DNA of 8,998 bases from Enterococcaceae bacterium (GTDB lineage: Bacteria; Bacillota; Bacilli; Lactobacillales; Catellicoccaceae). The notes beneath the pieces were generated by a model. The model worked only from the letters and a program-made list of their open reading frames with translations. It made no database searches and was not told where the DNA came from. Below, piece by piece: positions 1-6,907 of the stretch. The stretch covers positions 1 through 8,998 of the forward strand of contig JASLFJ010000158.1 of NCBI GenBank assembly GCA_030150665.1, in the 5' to 3' direction. Position 1 is the stretch's first letter. Each line of letters begins with the position of its first letter. The position numbers were made by a program, and so were the translations under genes.

Positions 1-30
1 ACGAAAAATAAGATATTCGACAAGAGTCAT
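1..30 (-). CDS. Start of a third gene in the two-component operon (truncated by window)
   Basis: An ATG at 28-30 (minus strand) overlaps the TGA stop of the sensor kinase in an ATGA arrangement. It opens a frame reading MTLVEYLIFR that is still open at the window edge. Such four-base overlaps usually mark translationally coupled genes in one operon. No strong Shine-Dalgarno sequence is visible just upstream, which fits coupling but does not prove it. With only ten residues no family can be assigned. In VanRS-like loci the next gene is often a cell-envelope function, but that is context only. It could also be a chance open frame. Confidence 0.4.
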   Translation of the reverse strand, partial: MTLVEYLIFR

Positions 31-1226
31 TCTGAGATATTTTCAGAGGGAGCGTCTTCTTTATTTGTAGGTCCTTGTTTTGGTAAAGTGATGACAAAAG
101 AAGTCCACTGATCATTGGATAAGGCATAAATTGTTCCTTGATGGAGTAAAATAATACTTTTTGTAATCGCAAGTCCTAATCCAGAGCCACCTGTTGTTTG
201 TGAGCGCGACATTTCAACGCGGTAAAACCGGTCAAATAGATGAGGGAGTGCTGTTTTAGGAATTTTTTCTCCGTTATTTCGAACGGTTATTTGAATTTGA
301 CCATCATGTTCTTTAGCTATCAGCTGAATGATGGTTGCTTGATGGCCGTGGTGCAGTGCATTACTGATTAAATTAGAAAATACGCGGACTAGCTTTTCAT
401 TATCTCCACACATCCAAAGGCTCTCATTCGGTGAGATGACATCAATGGTAATCCCTTGTGCTTCAGCTTCTAACTCAAAGCTAATTGCTACTTGAATGAG
501 GAGCTGCAACATATCAAACTGCATTAAGGATAACTGTACAGATGTGCTGCGCATTTTAGTAAACTCAAATAAGTCATCCACTAATGACTGCATTTGTTGG
601 GCTTTGACATAAGCAATATGTGAGAAGTGTGCACATTCTGCTTCACTGTCATATTCTTTGGCTTCAATTAAGCTTAAGTAGCCTAAAATAGAAGTTAAGG
701 GGGTTCTAAGATCATGACTGACATTGGTAATGAGCTCATCTTTTGATTGTTCAATACGCCGTTCTTCTTCTAAGGCGTTCATTGTACTTTCAACTAAAAT
801 ATTGATACTATCAATAATACGCCCTAAATCTCCACCAAGTTCAAATGGGATTCTGTGATCATAATTGCCTTGGGCAATAAAATGCAGTTCATCGATAATA
901 TGTTTTAATAAATGTTGCCTGTAGCGTCTTAAAATACGCCAGTAAAGGATCAGTCCATCAATGATGATAAAGAGGGTTACAAAAATAAACTCAGGGCTGA
1001 GCCATTTTGATCTTTTCGTTAACTCTTCGATAAAATGATAAAAAGAGATCCAAAAATGATAAAACGGAGTGGATATGTTAATGATATATTCTAATACCAC
1101 GATCGTCGCTAAATTTAATAAAATCAGTAAAATAAACGTTAAAAAGCCTTCTAAAAATAAGTCTCGTTTTTCTTTTGAAGCAAGCTTAATTTTTTGTTGG
1201 GAAGCAAAAGAATGACTAATCTTCAA
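27..1226 (-). CDS. VanS-like membrane sensor histidine kinase (HAMP, HisKA, HATPase_c)
   Basis: Sensor kinase that would autophosphorylate on histidine and pass the phosphate to the regulator encoded just before it. From the TTG at 1226 it has 399 residues: TM1 about 26-48, a short external loop of about 30 residues, TM2 about 80-98, a HAMP-like linker, an H-box VSHDLRTPLTSI with H171, an N-box with N285 and N289 (NLISNALHHG), a G1-like motif NNGEKIP near 317, and a G2 box TGGSGLGL at 345-352. G1 has N in place of the usual D, which I associate with VanS-like kinases. Start choice: the frame extends upstream to a GTG at 1295, but that would overlap the regulator gene by 80 nt. The TTG at 1226 overlaps it by only 11 nt, and GGGGAG lies 12 nt upstream inside the regulator's last codons. 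The small external loop argues against a large ligand-binding sensor domain. The signal is unknown; cell-envelope stress is a guess from the family. Confidence 0.88.
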   Translation of the reverse strand: MKISHSFASQQKIKLASKEKRDLFLEGFLTFILLILLNLATIVVLEYIINISTPFYHFWISFYHFIEELTKRSKWLSPEFIFVTLFIIIDGLILYWRILRRYRQHLLKHIIDELHFIAQGNYDHRIPFELGGDLGRIIDSINILVESTMNALEEERRIEQSKDELITNVSHDLRTPLTSILGYLSLIEAKEYDSEAECAHFSHIAYVKAQQMQSLVDDLFEFTKMRSTSVQLSLMQFDMLQLLIQVAISFELEAEAQGITIDVISPNESLWMCGDNEKLVRVFSNLISNALHHGHQATIIQLIAKEHDGQIQITVRNNGEKIPKTALPHLFDRFYRVEMSRSQTTGGSGLGLAITKSIILLHQGTIYALSNDQWTSFVITLPKQGPTNKEDAPSENISE

Positions 1227-1935
1227 TTTTATATCCGACTCCCCATACAGTTTGAATGACTTTCTCTCCACCGGTTGCCGCTTCAATTTTATCACGCAAG
1301 TGACTGACGTGGACCATGACGGTTTTAGCGGATACTAAAATTTCTTGTTGCCAGACGCGTTCAAAAATTTCATCCGCACTAAAGACACGATTAGGGTGAC
1401 TGGCTAAAAGGTATAAAATCCCAAATTCTAAAGCGGTAAGTTGAATGTCTGCTCCAGTATCGGTTTTAACTTCATGAGATTCTTTTTTAATAATTAAAGG
1501 CCCTACTTCTAACACATCAGGGGGAGCCTCTTGCATGACCGTCATATTACTTCTTCGAAGTAACGATTTAATGCGCGCCATCACTTCTAATGGATTAAAC
1601 GGTTTTGTCACATAATCATCTGCTCCAGCAACTAAGCCTTCAATTTTTTCAGGATCACTAGTTTTTGCGGTTAACATTAAAATAGGAATTGCACTATCTT
1701 TTCTGACTTCTTGAACCACTTCCATCCCATCCATCACCGGCATCATAATATCAAGCACCATTAAATCAATAGGCGGTTGTGCCGTTTTTAGTTTAGAAAG
1801 TGCCTCTTGGCCGTTATAAGCTTTTTCCACTTGATAGCCTTCTTTTTGTAAGTATATGCTCAGTAATTCCACAATTTCACGATCATCATCAACGACTAAT
1901 ATTTTCATAAGTTTTGAAGGTCTCCCTTCAGTCAC
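1216..1935 (-). CDS. OmpR/PhoB-family response regulator, VanR-like
   Basis: DNA-binding response regulator paired with the overlapping kinase. The receiver domain covers about residues 10-128: acidic pair D16/D17 (ILVVDDD), phosphoacceptor D62 in LDIMMP, T89, and K111 in TKPF. A winged-helix domain covers about 139-239 and ends in the typical WGVGYKIE motif. The length of 239 residues is normal. Two starts are possible. GTG at 1935 has AAGGA at 1942-1946, six nt away. ATG at 1908 gives the more usual MKILVVDDD N-terminus and a D53 numbering, but its best ribosome site (GGGAG) is 13 nt away. I chose the GTG because of the better ribosome site; the ATG remains plausible. A SigA-like promoter lies just upstream. 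Target genes are unknown. The closest resemblance I recognise is to VanR-type regulators, but no vanHAX genes are present in the window. Confidence 0.92.
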   Translation of the reverse strand: MTEGRPSKLMKILVVDDDREIVELLSIYLQKEGYQVEKAYNGQEALSKLKTAQPPIDLMVLDIMMPVMDGMEVVQEVRKDSAIPILMLTAKTSDPEKIEGLVAGADDYVTKPFNPLEVMARIKSLLRRSNMTVMQEAPPDVLEVGPLIIKKESHEVKTDTGADIQLTALEFGILYLLASHPNRVFSADEIFERVWQQEILVSAKTVMVHVSHLRDKIEAATGGEKVIQTVWGVGYKIED

Positions 1936-1958
1936 ATCCTTTCCTTATGCTTATCTTT

Positions 1959-1987
1959 ATTGTAGCGAAATGCCGGTAAAAAGTCAG
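1959..1987 (-). promoter_or_regulatory. SigA-type promoter for the response regulator-kinase operon
   Basis: On the minus strand, CTGACT (1982-1987; 4 of 6 to TTGACA) and TACAAT (1959-1964; 5 of 6 to TATAAT) are separated by exactly 17 bp. The predicted transcript would start near 1952, leaving about 16 nt before the GTG start. No clear operator repeat is seen around it. Confidence 0.5.
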
Positions 1988-2072
1988 TTGAAAGGATCTT
2001 TTTTGTATATATTTTTCGTAAGTTTGTGAATAAAAAAACAAATACAGATGCGTGTTTTGATATCTCCCCTTA

Positions 2073-2101
2073 TAGATAAATCCTTAGAAATATTGTATAA
2101 T
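2073..2101 (+). promoter_or_regulatory. SigA-type promoter for the U32 gene pair
   Basis: A perfect -10 TATAAT (2096-2101) is preceded at 17 bp by TAGATA (2073-2078; 4 of 6 to TTGACA). Transcription would start near 2108, giving a leader of about 64 nt. The leader contains a weak pairing AAGAC (2111-2115) with GTCTT (2138-2142). It ends in an ideal ribosome site AAGGAGG (2158-2164), seven nt before the GTG start at 2172. No riboswitch fold is recognised. This promoter and the one for the two-component genes are divergent and share the 1936-2171 gap. Confidence 0.6.
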
Positions 2102-2171
2102 GAGCCAGTAAAGACGCGCTTAGGGGATCATGATGCGGTCTTAAAAAATAACATCTTAAGGAGGATCTTGT

Positions 2172-3092
2172 GTGATTGAGATAACAACAACATGTACATC
2201 ACAAGCACAAGCACGCGCCCTTTTAGAGGCGGGAGCAGATGTGTTACTGATTGGAGAAGCTGATTTTAGTTTGCGACTGCCTAGCTCTTTTTCAAGAGAA
2301 GCACAAGCAGATATTGTATCTTTAGCCCATGAGTATGGGAAAAAGGTGAGTGTGGCTGTTAATGCTATTATGCATCCTGACGATATGAAAAAGATTCCAG
2401 AATATTTAACGTTTTTAGATCAAATTGGGGTTGACCGGTGCGTGATAGGAGATCCGGGTGTGATTTATGTGTTAGATGAGTTAGGGCTTTCAATACCCTT
2501 TGTTTATGATGGAGAGACAATGGTCACAAGTGCCAGACAAATCAATTTTTGGGGCAAAAAAGGAGCGATCGGTGCAGTGATTGCCCGGGAAGTGCCTTTT
2601 GAAGAGCTCAAAATGATGGCTGATCAGCTAGAGATTTTTGGGGAGATTTTAGTCTATGGTCCGACATGTATTCATCATTCGAAACGAAAGCTGGTTAGAA
2701 ACTTCTTCTCATATATTGGATCTGAAGAATCGGTCGGTAAAGAGCGCGGCTTATTTATCTCAGAGCCAGAAGATCCTACGACACATTATGCGATTTATGA
2801 AGATGTTCAAGGGACCCATATTTTTGCGAATAATGATATTTTACTGACTTCTGAACTAAAGATGCTTGTTGATTATGGATATACGCACTGGAAATTAGAT
2901 GGCCTTTATACACCAGAAGCAGAGTTTGTAAAGATGGTTGCGTTATATGCTAAGGCAAAAGCGATGCTTCATCTAGATCAGTTTACAGAGCAGATGGGTG
3001 CAGCTATGAAAGAACAGGTACGGAAGCTACATCCTGAGGAGCGCGGCTTAGATACAGGCTTTTTCTATTTAGATCCTGATGCCATTAAATAA
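2172..3092 (+). CDS. yrrN: U32-family protein, small paralogue (YrrN/TrhP1-like)
   Basis: 306 residues, matching the length and position of Bacillus YrrN, the smaller of two adjacent U32 proteins. The family is annotated as peptidase, but several members act in RNA hydroxylation; the YrrN/YrrO pair is linked to 5-hydroxyuridine formation at U34 of tRNA, with prephenate as a needed metabolite. The N-terminal half shows the TIM-barrel-like pattern of the family (GADVLLIGEADFSLR near 21-35, VSVAVNAIMHPDD near 59-71). At the position of the family's cysteine-rich signature it has YGPTC (C166) followed by IHHSKRK, so only the first of the four cysteines in the larger partner is present. This suggests it cannot bind an iron-sulfur cluster alone and may act as a partner subunit. 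The start is GTG with AAGGAGG seven nt upstream. The next gene begins 14 nt after its stop, so the two are co-transcribed. The methyltransferase gene yrrM (trmR), which precedes the pair in Bacillus, is not found here. Confidence 0.88.
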   Translation: MIEITTTCTSQAQARALLEAGADVLLIGEADFSLRLPSSFSREAQADIVSLAHEYGKKVSVAVNAIMHPDDMKKIPEYLTFLDQIGVDRCVIGDPGVIYVLDELGLSIPFVYDGETMVTSARQINFWGKKGAIGAVIAREVPFEELKMMADQLEIFGEILVYGPTCIHHSKRKLVRNFFSYIGSEESVGKERGLFISEPEDPTTHYAIYEDVQGTHIFANNDILLTSELKMLVDYGYTHWKLDGLYTPEAEFVKMVALYAKAKAMLHLDQFTEQMGAAMKEQVRKLHPEERGLDTGFFYLDPDAIK

Positions 3093-3106
3093 GATAAAGG
3101 AGAGCG

Positions 3107-4384
3107 ATGATGAAAGAAAAACAATTAAAACGACCTGAAGTATTAGCACCTGCAGGAACGCTTGAAAAACTAAAAACAGCGATTCACTACGGTGCCGATG
3201 CGGTTTATATTGGCGGTAATGCGTACGGACTTAGAAGCCGAGCAGGAAATTTTAGTTATGATGAGATGCAAGAAGGTGTTCAGTTTGCGAAAAAACACGG
3301 TGCACAAGTCTATGTAGCCGCAAATATGGTCACTCATGAAGGAGATGCAGCAGGAGCAGGTGAGTTTTTTAGAACGATTCGTGATTTAGGGGTGCGCGCT
3401 GCGATTGTCTCAGATCCTGCTTTAATTGAGCTATGTGTTACAGAAGCGCCAGGACTTCCCGTACACCTTTCAACACAGTCTTCTGCAACTAATATCGAAA
3501 CGCTTAAATTTTGGCAGCGTGAAGGATTAGAGCGTGTTGTTTTAGCAAGAGAAATTTCAATGGAGGAGTTAGCAGCGATTCGTGCTGCAACCGATATTGA
3601 AATTGAAGCGTTTATTCACGGGGCGATGTGTATTTCTTATTCAGGAAGATGCACGCTATCTAATCATATGTCACAGCGCGATGCTAACCGCGGAGGATGT
3701 TCGCAGTCTTGTCGCTGGAAATATGATTTATTTGATATGCCGTTTGGTGAAGAAGTCAGTGAGCGCAGATCACTGATTGTAGGCAGTCAAGCCGAAGAGC
3801 CGTTTTCTATGAGTGCGGTAGATTTATCATTAATTGAACACATTCCAGAGTTTATCGAAAATGGTGTGGACAGCTTAAAAATTGAAGGACGGATGAAGTC
3901 TATTCACTACGTATCAACTGTATCTAATGTTTATAAAGCAGCGGTTGATGCCTATCTTAATGATCCTGAGCATTATGTATGTAAGCAGGAGTGGATTGAT
4001 GAGCTTTGGAAAGTGGCCCAACGCGAGCTGTCGACAGGATTTTATTATCATGAACCTACTGAAGAAGAGCAGCTGTTTGGCAAGCGGCGGAAAATTCCTG
4101 AATATCAGTTTATCGGTGAAGTGATGGCTTATGATCCAGACACAAAGATGGCAACCATTAGACAGCGTAATCACTTTTCTGTAGGAGATCATATTGAGTG
4201 TTATGGTCCTGGTTTTAGACGGGTAACGCAAGAAATTAAGCAGATGTGGGATGAAGAAGGTCAAGTAATTGATAAAGCACCGCATGCGATGATGACAGTG
4301 ATGCTGCCTATGGATCATCCTGTTGAAGTCGGGGATATGATCCGTAGACAGAAAAAAGAAAGAAAACAAAGAGCGCGTGCTTAA
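3107..4384 (+). CDS. yrrO: U32-family protein, large paralogue (YrrO/TrhP2-like tRNA hydroxylation protein)
   Basis: 425 residues, full length for YrrO-type U32 proteins. It opens with RPEVLAPAGTLEKLKTAI and a TIM-barrel-like half. The complete U32 signature lies at 167-185 (EAFIHGAMCISYSGRCTLS). Four cysteines, C175, C182, C198 and C202, are spaced as expected for a cluster-binding U32 protein. In the related UbiU/UbiV proteins, four such cysteines hold a 4Fe-4S cluster; that this one does is inferred. The segment from about 331 to the end (YQFIGEVMAYDPDTKMA onward) is the family's C-terminal beta-barrel domain, a plausible RNA-contacting part. Two adjacent ATGs are available. GGAG (3099-3102) is four nt from the first and seven from the second (3110), so the second may be the true start; the difference is one methionine. 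Together with YrrN it would make ho5U on tRNA. A near-palindrome starts at its stop codon. Confidence 0.9.
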   Translation: MMKEKQLKRPEVLAPAGTLEKLKTAIHYGADAVYIGGNAYGLRSRAGNFSYDEMQEGVQFAKKHGAQVYVAANMVTHEGDAAGAGEFFRTIRDLGVRAAIVSDPALIELCVTEAPGLPVHLSTQSSATNIETLKFWQREGLERVVLAREISMEELAAIRAATDIEIEAFIHGAMCISYSGRCTLSNHMSQRDANRGGCSQSCRWKYDLFDMPFGEEVSERRSLIVGSQAEEPFSMSAVDLSLIEHIPEFIENGVDSLKIEGRMKSIHYVSTVSNVYKAAVDAYLNDPEHYVCKQEWIDELWKVAQRELSTGFYYHEPTEEEQLFGKRRKIPEYQFIGEVMAYDPDTKMATIRQRNHFSVGDHIECYGPGFRRVTQEIKQMWDEEGQVIDKAPHAMMTVMLPMDHPVEVGDMIRRQKKERKQRARA

Positions 4385-4407
4385 GACTTGTCATTGACAA
4401 ATCTTAA
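4381..4407. repeat. 27-bp near-perfect inverted repeat at the end of yrrO
   Basis: TTAAGACTTGTC (4381-4392), then ATT, then GACAAATCTTAA (4396-4407). Eleven of twelve positions pair, with one C/A mismatch. It includes the yrrO stop codon. It is not followed by a run of T, so it is a poor intrinsic terminator. As RNA it could be a 3'-end stabilising hairpin. As DNA it could be an operator for the pdp operon, since promoter-like hexamers lie inside it. Confidence 0.6.
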
Positions 4408-4415
4408 CGTATTCT
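4388..4415 (+). promoter_or_regulatory. Candidate promoter for pdp-deoC-cdd
   Basis: TTGTCA (4388-4393; 5 of 6) and TATTCT (4410-4415; 4 of 6) are 16 bp apart. An alternative is a perfect TTGACA (4394-4399) with TAAGCT (4417-4422; only 3 of 6) at 17 bp. Both -35 candidates fall in the arms of the 27-bp inverted repeat. Neither -10 is strong, so pdp may also depend on read-through from the U32 genes. The 100-bp gap holds no other gene. Confidence 0.3.
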
Positions 4416-4425
4416 GTAAGCTTGA

Positions 4426-4439
4426 TGTAAGCGATTTAC
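4426..4439 (+). promoter_or_regulatory. Weak cre-like site (CcpA) upstream of pdp
   Basis: TGTAAGCGATTTAC resembles the catabolite-responsive element TGWNANCGNTNWCA, with mismatches only at the last two positions; the right arm looks shifted by one base. It sits just downstream of the candidate pdp promoter, where CcpA would act as a roadblock. Deoxynucleoside catabolic operons are often under CcpA, which raises the prior. The match is imperfect and could be chance. Confidence 0.25.
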
Positions 4440-4484
4440 TAAAAGGTAGCAGTAACGCGCAGTGGATGAGGGGAGGAATCTTTT

Positions 4485-5795
4485 GTGGTTCGGATGGTAG
4501 ATTTAATTCAAAAAAAACGTGATGGGGGCACTTTTTCACAACAAGAAATTGAGGCGTTTATTGAAGCGTATACGTTAGATAAAGTTCCTGATTATCAGAT
4601 GAGTGCACTGCTGATGGCCATTTATTATGAAGGGATGACAGATGAAGAAACAGCAGCGTTAACGCTTGCGATGGCCCGTTCTGGAGCATGTCTTGATTTA
4701 TCGTCTATTCACGGTATTAAAGTAGATAAACACTCAACAGGAGGCGTTGGGGATACGACAACCCTTGTATTAGCGCCGCTTGTAGCAAGCATCGGGGTTC
4801 CAGTTGCAAAAATGTCAGGACGCGGTCTGGGGCATACGGGAGGTACGATTGATAAGTTAGAAGCGATTCCTGGCTTTCAGACAGAGATGACCGAACAGGC
4901 CTTTATCCAGCAAGTCAACGATATCGGTGTAGCCGTGATGGGACAGTCGCAAAACTTAGCACCCGCTGATAAAAAGTTATATGCGTTAAGAGATGTGACA
5001 GCAACTGTAGATGTCCTTTCGTTAATTGCCAGCTCGATTATGAGTAAAAAAATTGCTGCAGGTGCTGATGCGATTGTGTTAGATGTGACAGTAGGGACCG
5101 GTGCGTTTATGAAACAAGAAGCAGATGCTTTAGCCCTAGCGCGCTTAATGGTAGATATCGGCAAACAAGCCAACCGGCAGACGATGGCCGTCATTTCTGA
5201 TATGTCACAGCCTTTAGGGAATGCGATTGGTAATGCATTAGAAGTCATTGAAGCCATTGATGCGCTTCAAGGTAGAGGCCCTCAAGATTTAATGGAGATG
5301 GTCTATGCGCTAGGCGCTCAGATGGCCATGCTTGCAGGAGTTTCAGAGACATTTGAAGAGGCAAAAGCAACACTGATGCAAGCGATTGACTCTGGTGCGG
5401 CCTGGGATAAGTTTATCGCCATGGTTCAAGCACAACACGGTGATATTAACGCTTTACTTCATCCAGATCAGCTGTTAACGGCTCCTGTTGTCAAACACGT
5501 ATATGCCACAAAAACAGGTTGGGTGCACGCCTTAGAAGCGATCACTTTCGGTCAGTTAGCGATGGAACTTGGGGCGGGACGTGCGACAAAAGAAGATGTG
5601 ATTGATCCAGGAGTCGGGCTTTACTTACATAAAAAAGTAGGCGATCCCGTGACAAAAGGCGATCAACTGTGTACCATTTATGCCGCTTCTGAAGCAGATG
5701 CCGAGCAGATTTATGAGCGCGTTTTAGCGCAGTTTGTAATTTGCGATACACAAACAGTCGCACCAGAGCTGATTAAACATATTATTGTTGATTAA
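4485..5795 (+). CDS. pdp: Pyrimidine-nucleoside phosphorylase
   Basis: Cytosolic enzyme that splits uridine, thymidine and deoxyuridine with phosphate into the free base and (deoxy)ribose-1-phosphate. Its 436 residues match the usual length for bacterial PyNP. Visible are the phosphate-binding segment KVDKHSTGGVGD (79-90) and the thymidine/pyrimidine phosphorylase signature SGRGLGHTGGTIDKLE (111-126). Further on are ASSIMSKKIAAGADAIVLDV and the C-terminal beta domain with GAGRATKEDVIDPGVG. The start is GTG: GGAGG at 4472-4476 is eight nt upstream of it, whereas the nearby ATG at 4494 would be 17 nt away; the resulting N-terminus, MVRMVDLIQKK, aligns with known family starts. It heads the salvage block; deoC follows 23 nt after its stop. 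The deoxyribose-1-phosphate it makes needs a phosphopentomutase, not present here, before DeoC can act. Confidence 0.97.
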   Translation: MVRMVDLIQKKRDGGTFSQQEIEAFIEAYTLDKVPDYQMSALLMAIYYEGMTDEETAALTLAMARSGACLDLSSIHGIKVDKHSTGGVGDTTTLVLAPLVASIGVPVAKMSGRGLGHTGGTIDKLEAIPGFQTEMTEQAFIQQVNDIGVAVMGQSQNLAPADKKLYALRDVTATVDVLSLIASSIMSKKIAAGADAIVLDVTVGTGAFMKQEADALALARLMVDIGKQANRQTMAVISDMSQPLGNAIGNALEVIEAIDALQGRGPQDLMEMVYALGAQMAMLAGVSETFEEAKATLMQAIDSGAAWDKFIAMVQAQHGDINALLHPDQLLTAPVVKHVYATKTGWVHALEAITFGQLAMELGAGRATKEDVIDPGVGLYLHKKVGDPVTKGDQLCTIYAASEADAEQIYERVLAQFVICDTQTVAPELIKHIIVD

Positions 5796-5818
5796 AACGG
5801 AAAAGAGAGGGATTATAG

Positions 5819-6490
5819 ATGACTCATACATTAGCGCAATACATTGACCATACATTACTTGCACCAGAGGCAACAGAAGCCGATATTCTTCAGTTATGTG
5901 AAGAGGCAAAAACATACGGCTTTTATTCGGTGTGTATTAATCCTTACTGGGTTCCGGTTGCGGTAAGTGCACTTAAAGATACACCCGTTCAAGTGTGTAC
6001 AGTGATCGGTTTTCCGCTAGGGGCCACAAGTACGGCAACAAAAATTTTTGAAACTCAAGAAGCAGTCGCATTAGGAGCTACAGAAGTGGATATGGTCGTT
6101 AATATCGGATTAGTGAAAAGTGGAGATGTAGAGGCAGTAAGACGTGATATTGAAGGCGTTGTTTTAGCGGCTCATCCTAAAGCACGAGTGAAAGTTATTT
6201 TAGAAACCGGTATGTTAACCGATGAAGAGATTATTTTAGCTGCAACGGCTGCAAAAGAAGCAGGGGCAGATTTTGTAAAAACGTCTACTGGATTTTTAGG
6301 AACGGGAGCTACGGAAGAAGCGGTGCGTTTAATGCGTGAAGTGGTAGGAGAAGCGCTAGGGGTTAAAGCATCAGGAGGCATTAAAAATCAGCGGATTGCC
6401 GAGCAGATGATTGAAGCGGGTGCTAACCGTTTAGGGGCAAGTAGCGGCATTCAAATTGTATTAGGTGAAGAAAGTAATTCAGCGTATTAG
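5819..6490 (+). CDS. deoC: Deoxyribose-phosphate aldolase
   Basis: Class I aldolase that cleaves 2-deoxyribose-5-phosphate into glyceraldehyde-3-phosphate and acetaldehyde, the final step in deoxynucleoside sugar use. Its 223 residues are the usual length for Gram-positive DeoC. Key residues are visible: D91 in EVDMVVNIG, Schiff-base lysine K154 in DFVKTSTGF, and K183 in VKASGGIKN, corresponding to the catalytic Asp-Lys-Lys set of the family. The barrel starts with [11 protein letters not shown]. The start is ATG with GAGAGGG (5805-5811) upstream at normal spacing. It lies between pdp and cdd in the same orientation; its TAG stop is overlapped by the ribosome site of cdd, so the genes are almost certainly one transcript and probably translationally coupled. 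Confidence 0.97.
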   Translation: MTHTLAQYIDHTLLAPEATEADILQLCEEAKTYGFYSVCINPYWVPVAVSALKDTPVQVCTVIGFPLGATSTATKIFETQEAVALGATEVDMVVNIGLVKSGDVEAVRRDIEGVVLAAHPKARVKVILETGMLTDEEIILAATAAKEAGADFVKTSTGFLGTGATEEAVRLMREVVGEALGVKASGGIKNQRIAEQMIEAGANRLGASSGIQIVLGEESNSAY

Positions 6491-6496
6491 GAGGTT

Positions 6497-6895
6497 ATGA
6501 TGACAAACAAAAAAGAATGGATTGCCCTTGCTAAGCAAGCGATGGACCGGGCCTATGTGCCTTATTCTTCATTTCCAGTAGGTGCTTGTCTTGTTGGGGA
6601 AAATAATAAGTTATATTTAGGCGTTAATGTAGAAAATGTATCAATTGGGCTTACCAACTGTGCTGAACGCACAGCTATTTTTAAAGCCGTCGCTGATGGC
6701 ACGCGTTCATTTCAACATTTAGTTGTAGTCGGCAATACTGAAGATCCGATTGCACCGTGTGGGGCATGTCGACAAGTGCTTGTTGAGTTTTGTGACCCAG
6801 ATCTTCCAGTGACTCTTGTCAGTGCGATTACTGATGAGTGTTTAGAGACAACATTAGGGGCGCTTATGCCTTATGCATTTTTAGATCAAGCATAG
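6497..6895 (+). CDS. cdd: Cytidine deaminase (homotetrameric, zinc-dependent)
   Basis: Hydrolytic deamination of cytidine and deoxycytidine to uridine and deoxyuridine, feeding Pdp. Its 132 residues fit the small tetrameric class. The zinc site is complete: C55-A-E57 with E57 as the proton shuttle, and PCGAC with C88 and C91. The FPVGA and NVENVS substrate-binding segments are at about 26-30 and 44-49. The three-cysteine ligand set, rather than one histidine and two cysteines, is that of Bacillus-type enzymes. Two adjacent ATGs exist. AGGAGG (6489-6494) is two nt from the first and five from the second (6500), so initiation at 6500 is quite likely; the difference is one residue. No terminator is visible after its stop, so transcription may continue into bmpA. 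Confidence 0.97.
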   Translation: MMTNKKEWIALAKQAMDRAYVPYSSFPVGACLVGENNKLYLGVNVENVSIGLTNCAERTAIFKAVADGTRSFQHLVVVGNTEDPIAPCGACRQVLVEFCDPDLPVTLVSAITDECLETTLGALMPYAFLDQA

Positions 6896-6907
6896 AATCC
6901 GAACATT
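6895..6907 (+). promoter_or_regulatory. PurBox-like motif upstream of bmpA
   Basis: GAATCCGAACATT matches the lactococcal/Bacillus PurBox consensus AWWWCCGAACWWT at 12 of 13 positions. Its central CGAA lies about 75 nt upstream of the predicted bmpA start of transcription, close to the roughly -76 position at which lactococcal PurR activates. It begins at the last base of the cdd stop codon. Binding is not shown by sequence alone. Confidence 0.4.

Noticed and set aside
2110..2145. Possible riboswitch or terminator hairpin in the leader of the U32 genes (AAGAC...GTCTT)
   Set aside because: Only five continuous pairs with a long loop; no known riboswitch core is seen and the following run is A-rich, not T-rich.
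1936..2171. Hidden small gene in the 236-bp divergent gap
   Set aside because: No open frame with a ribosome site was noticed; two opposed promoters and a leader explain the region.
3914..4369. 151-codon minus-strand open frame opposite the large U32 gene
   Set aside because: It lies wholly antisense to a well-supported conserved gene, and its cysteine/histidine/phenylalanine-rich product has no recognisable family features.
4877..5257. 126-codon minus-strand open frame opposite pdp
   Set aside because: Antisense shadow of conserved phosphorylase codons, with no upstream ribosome site or promoter noticed.
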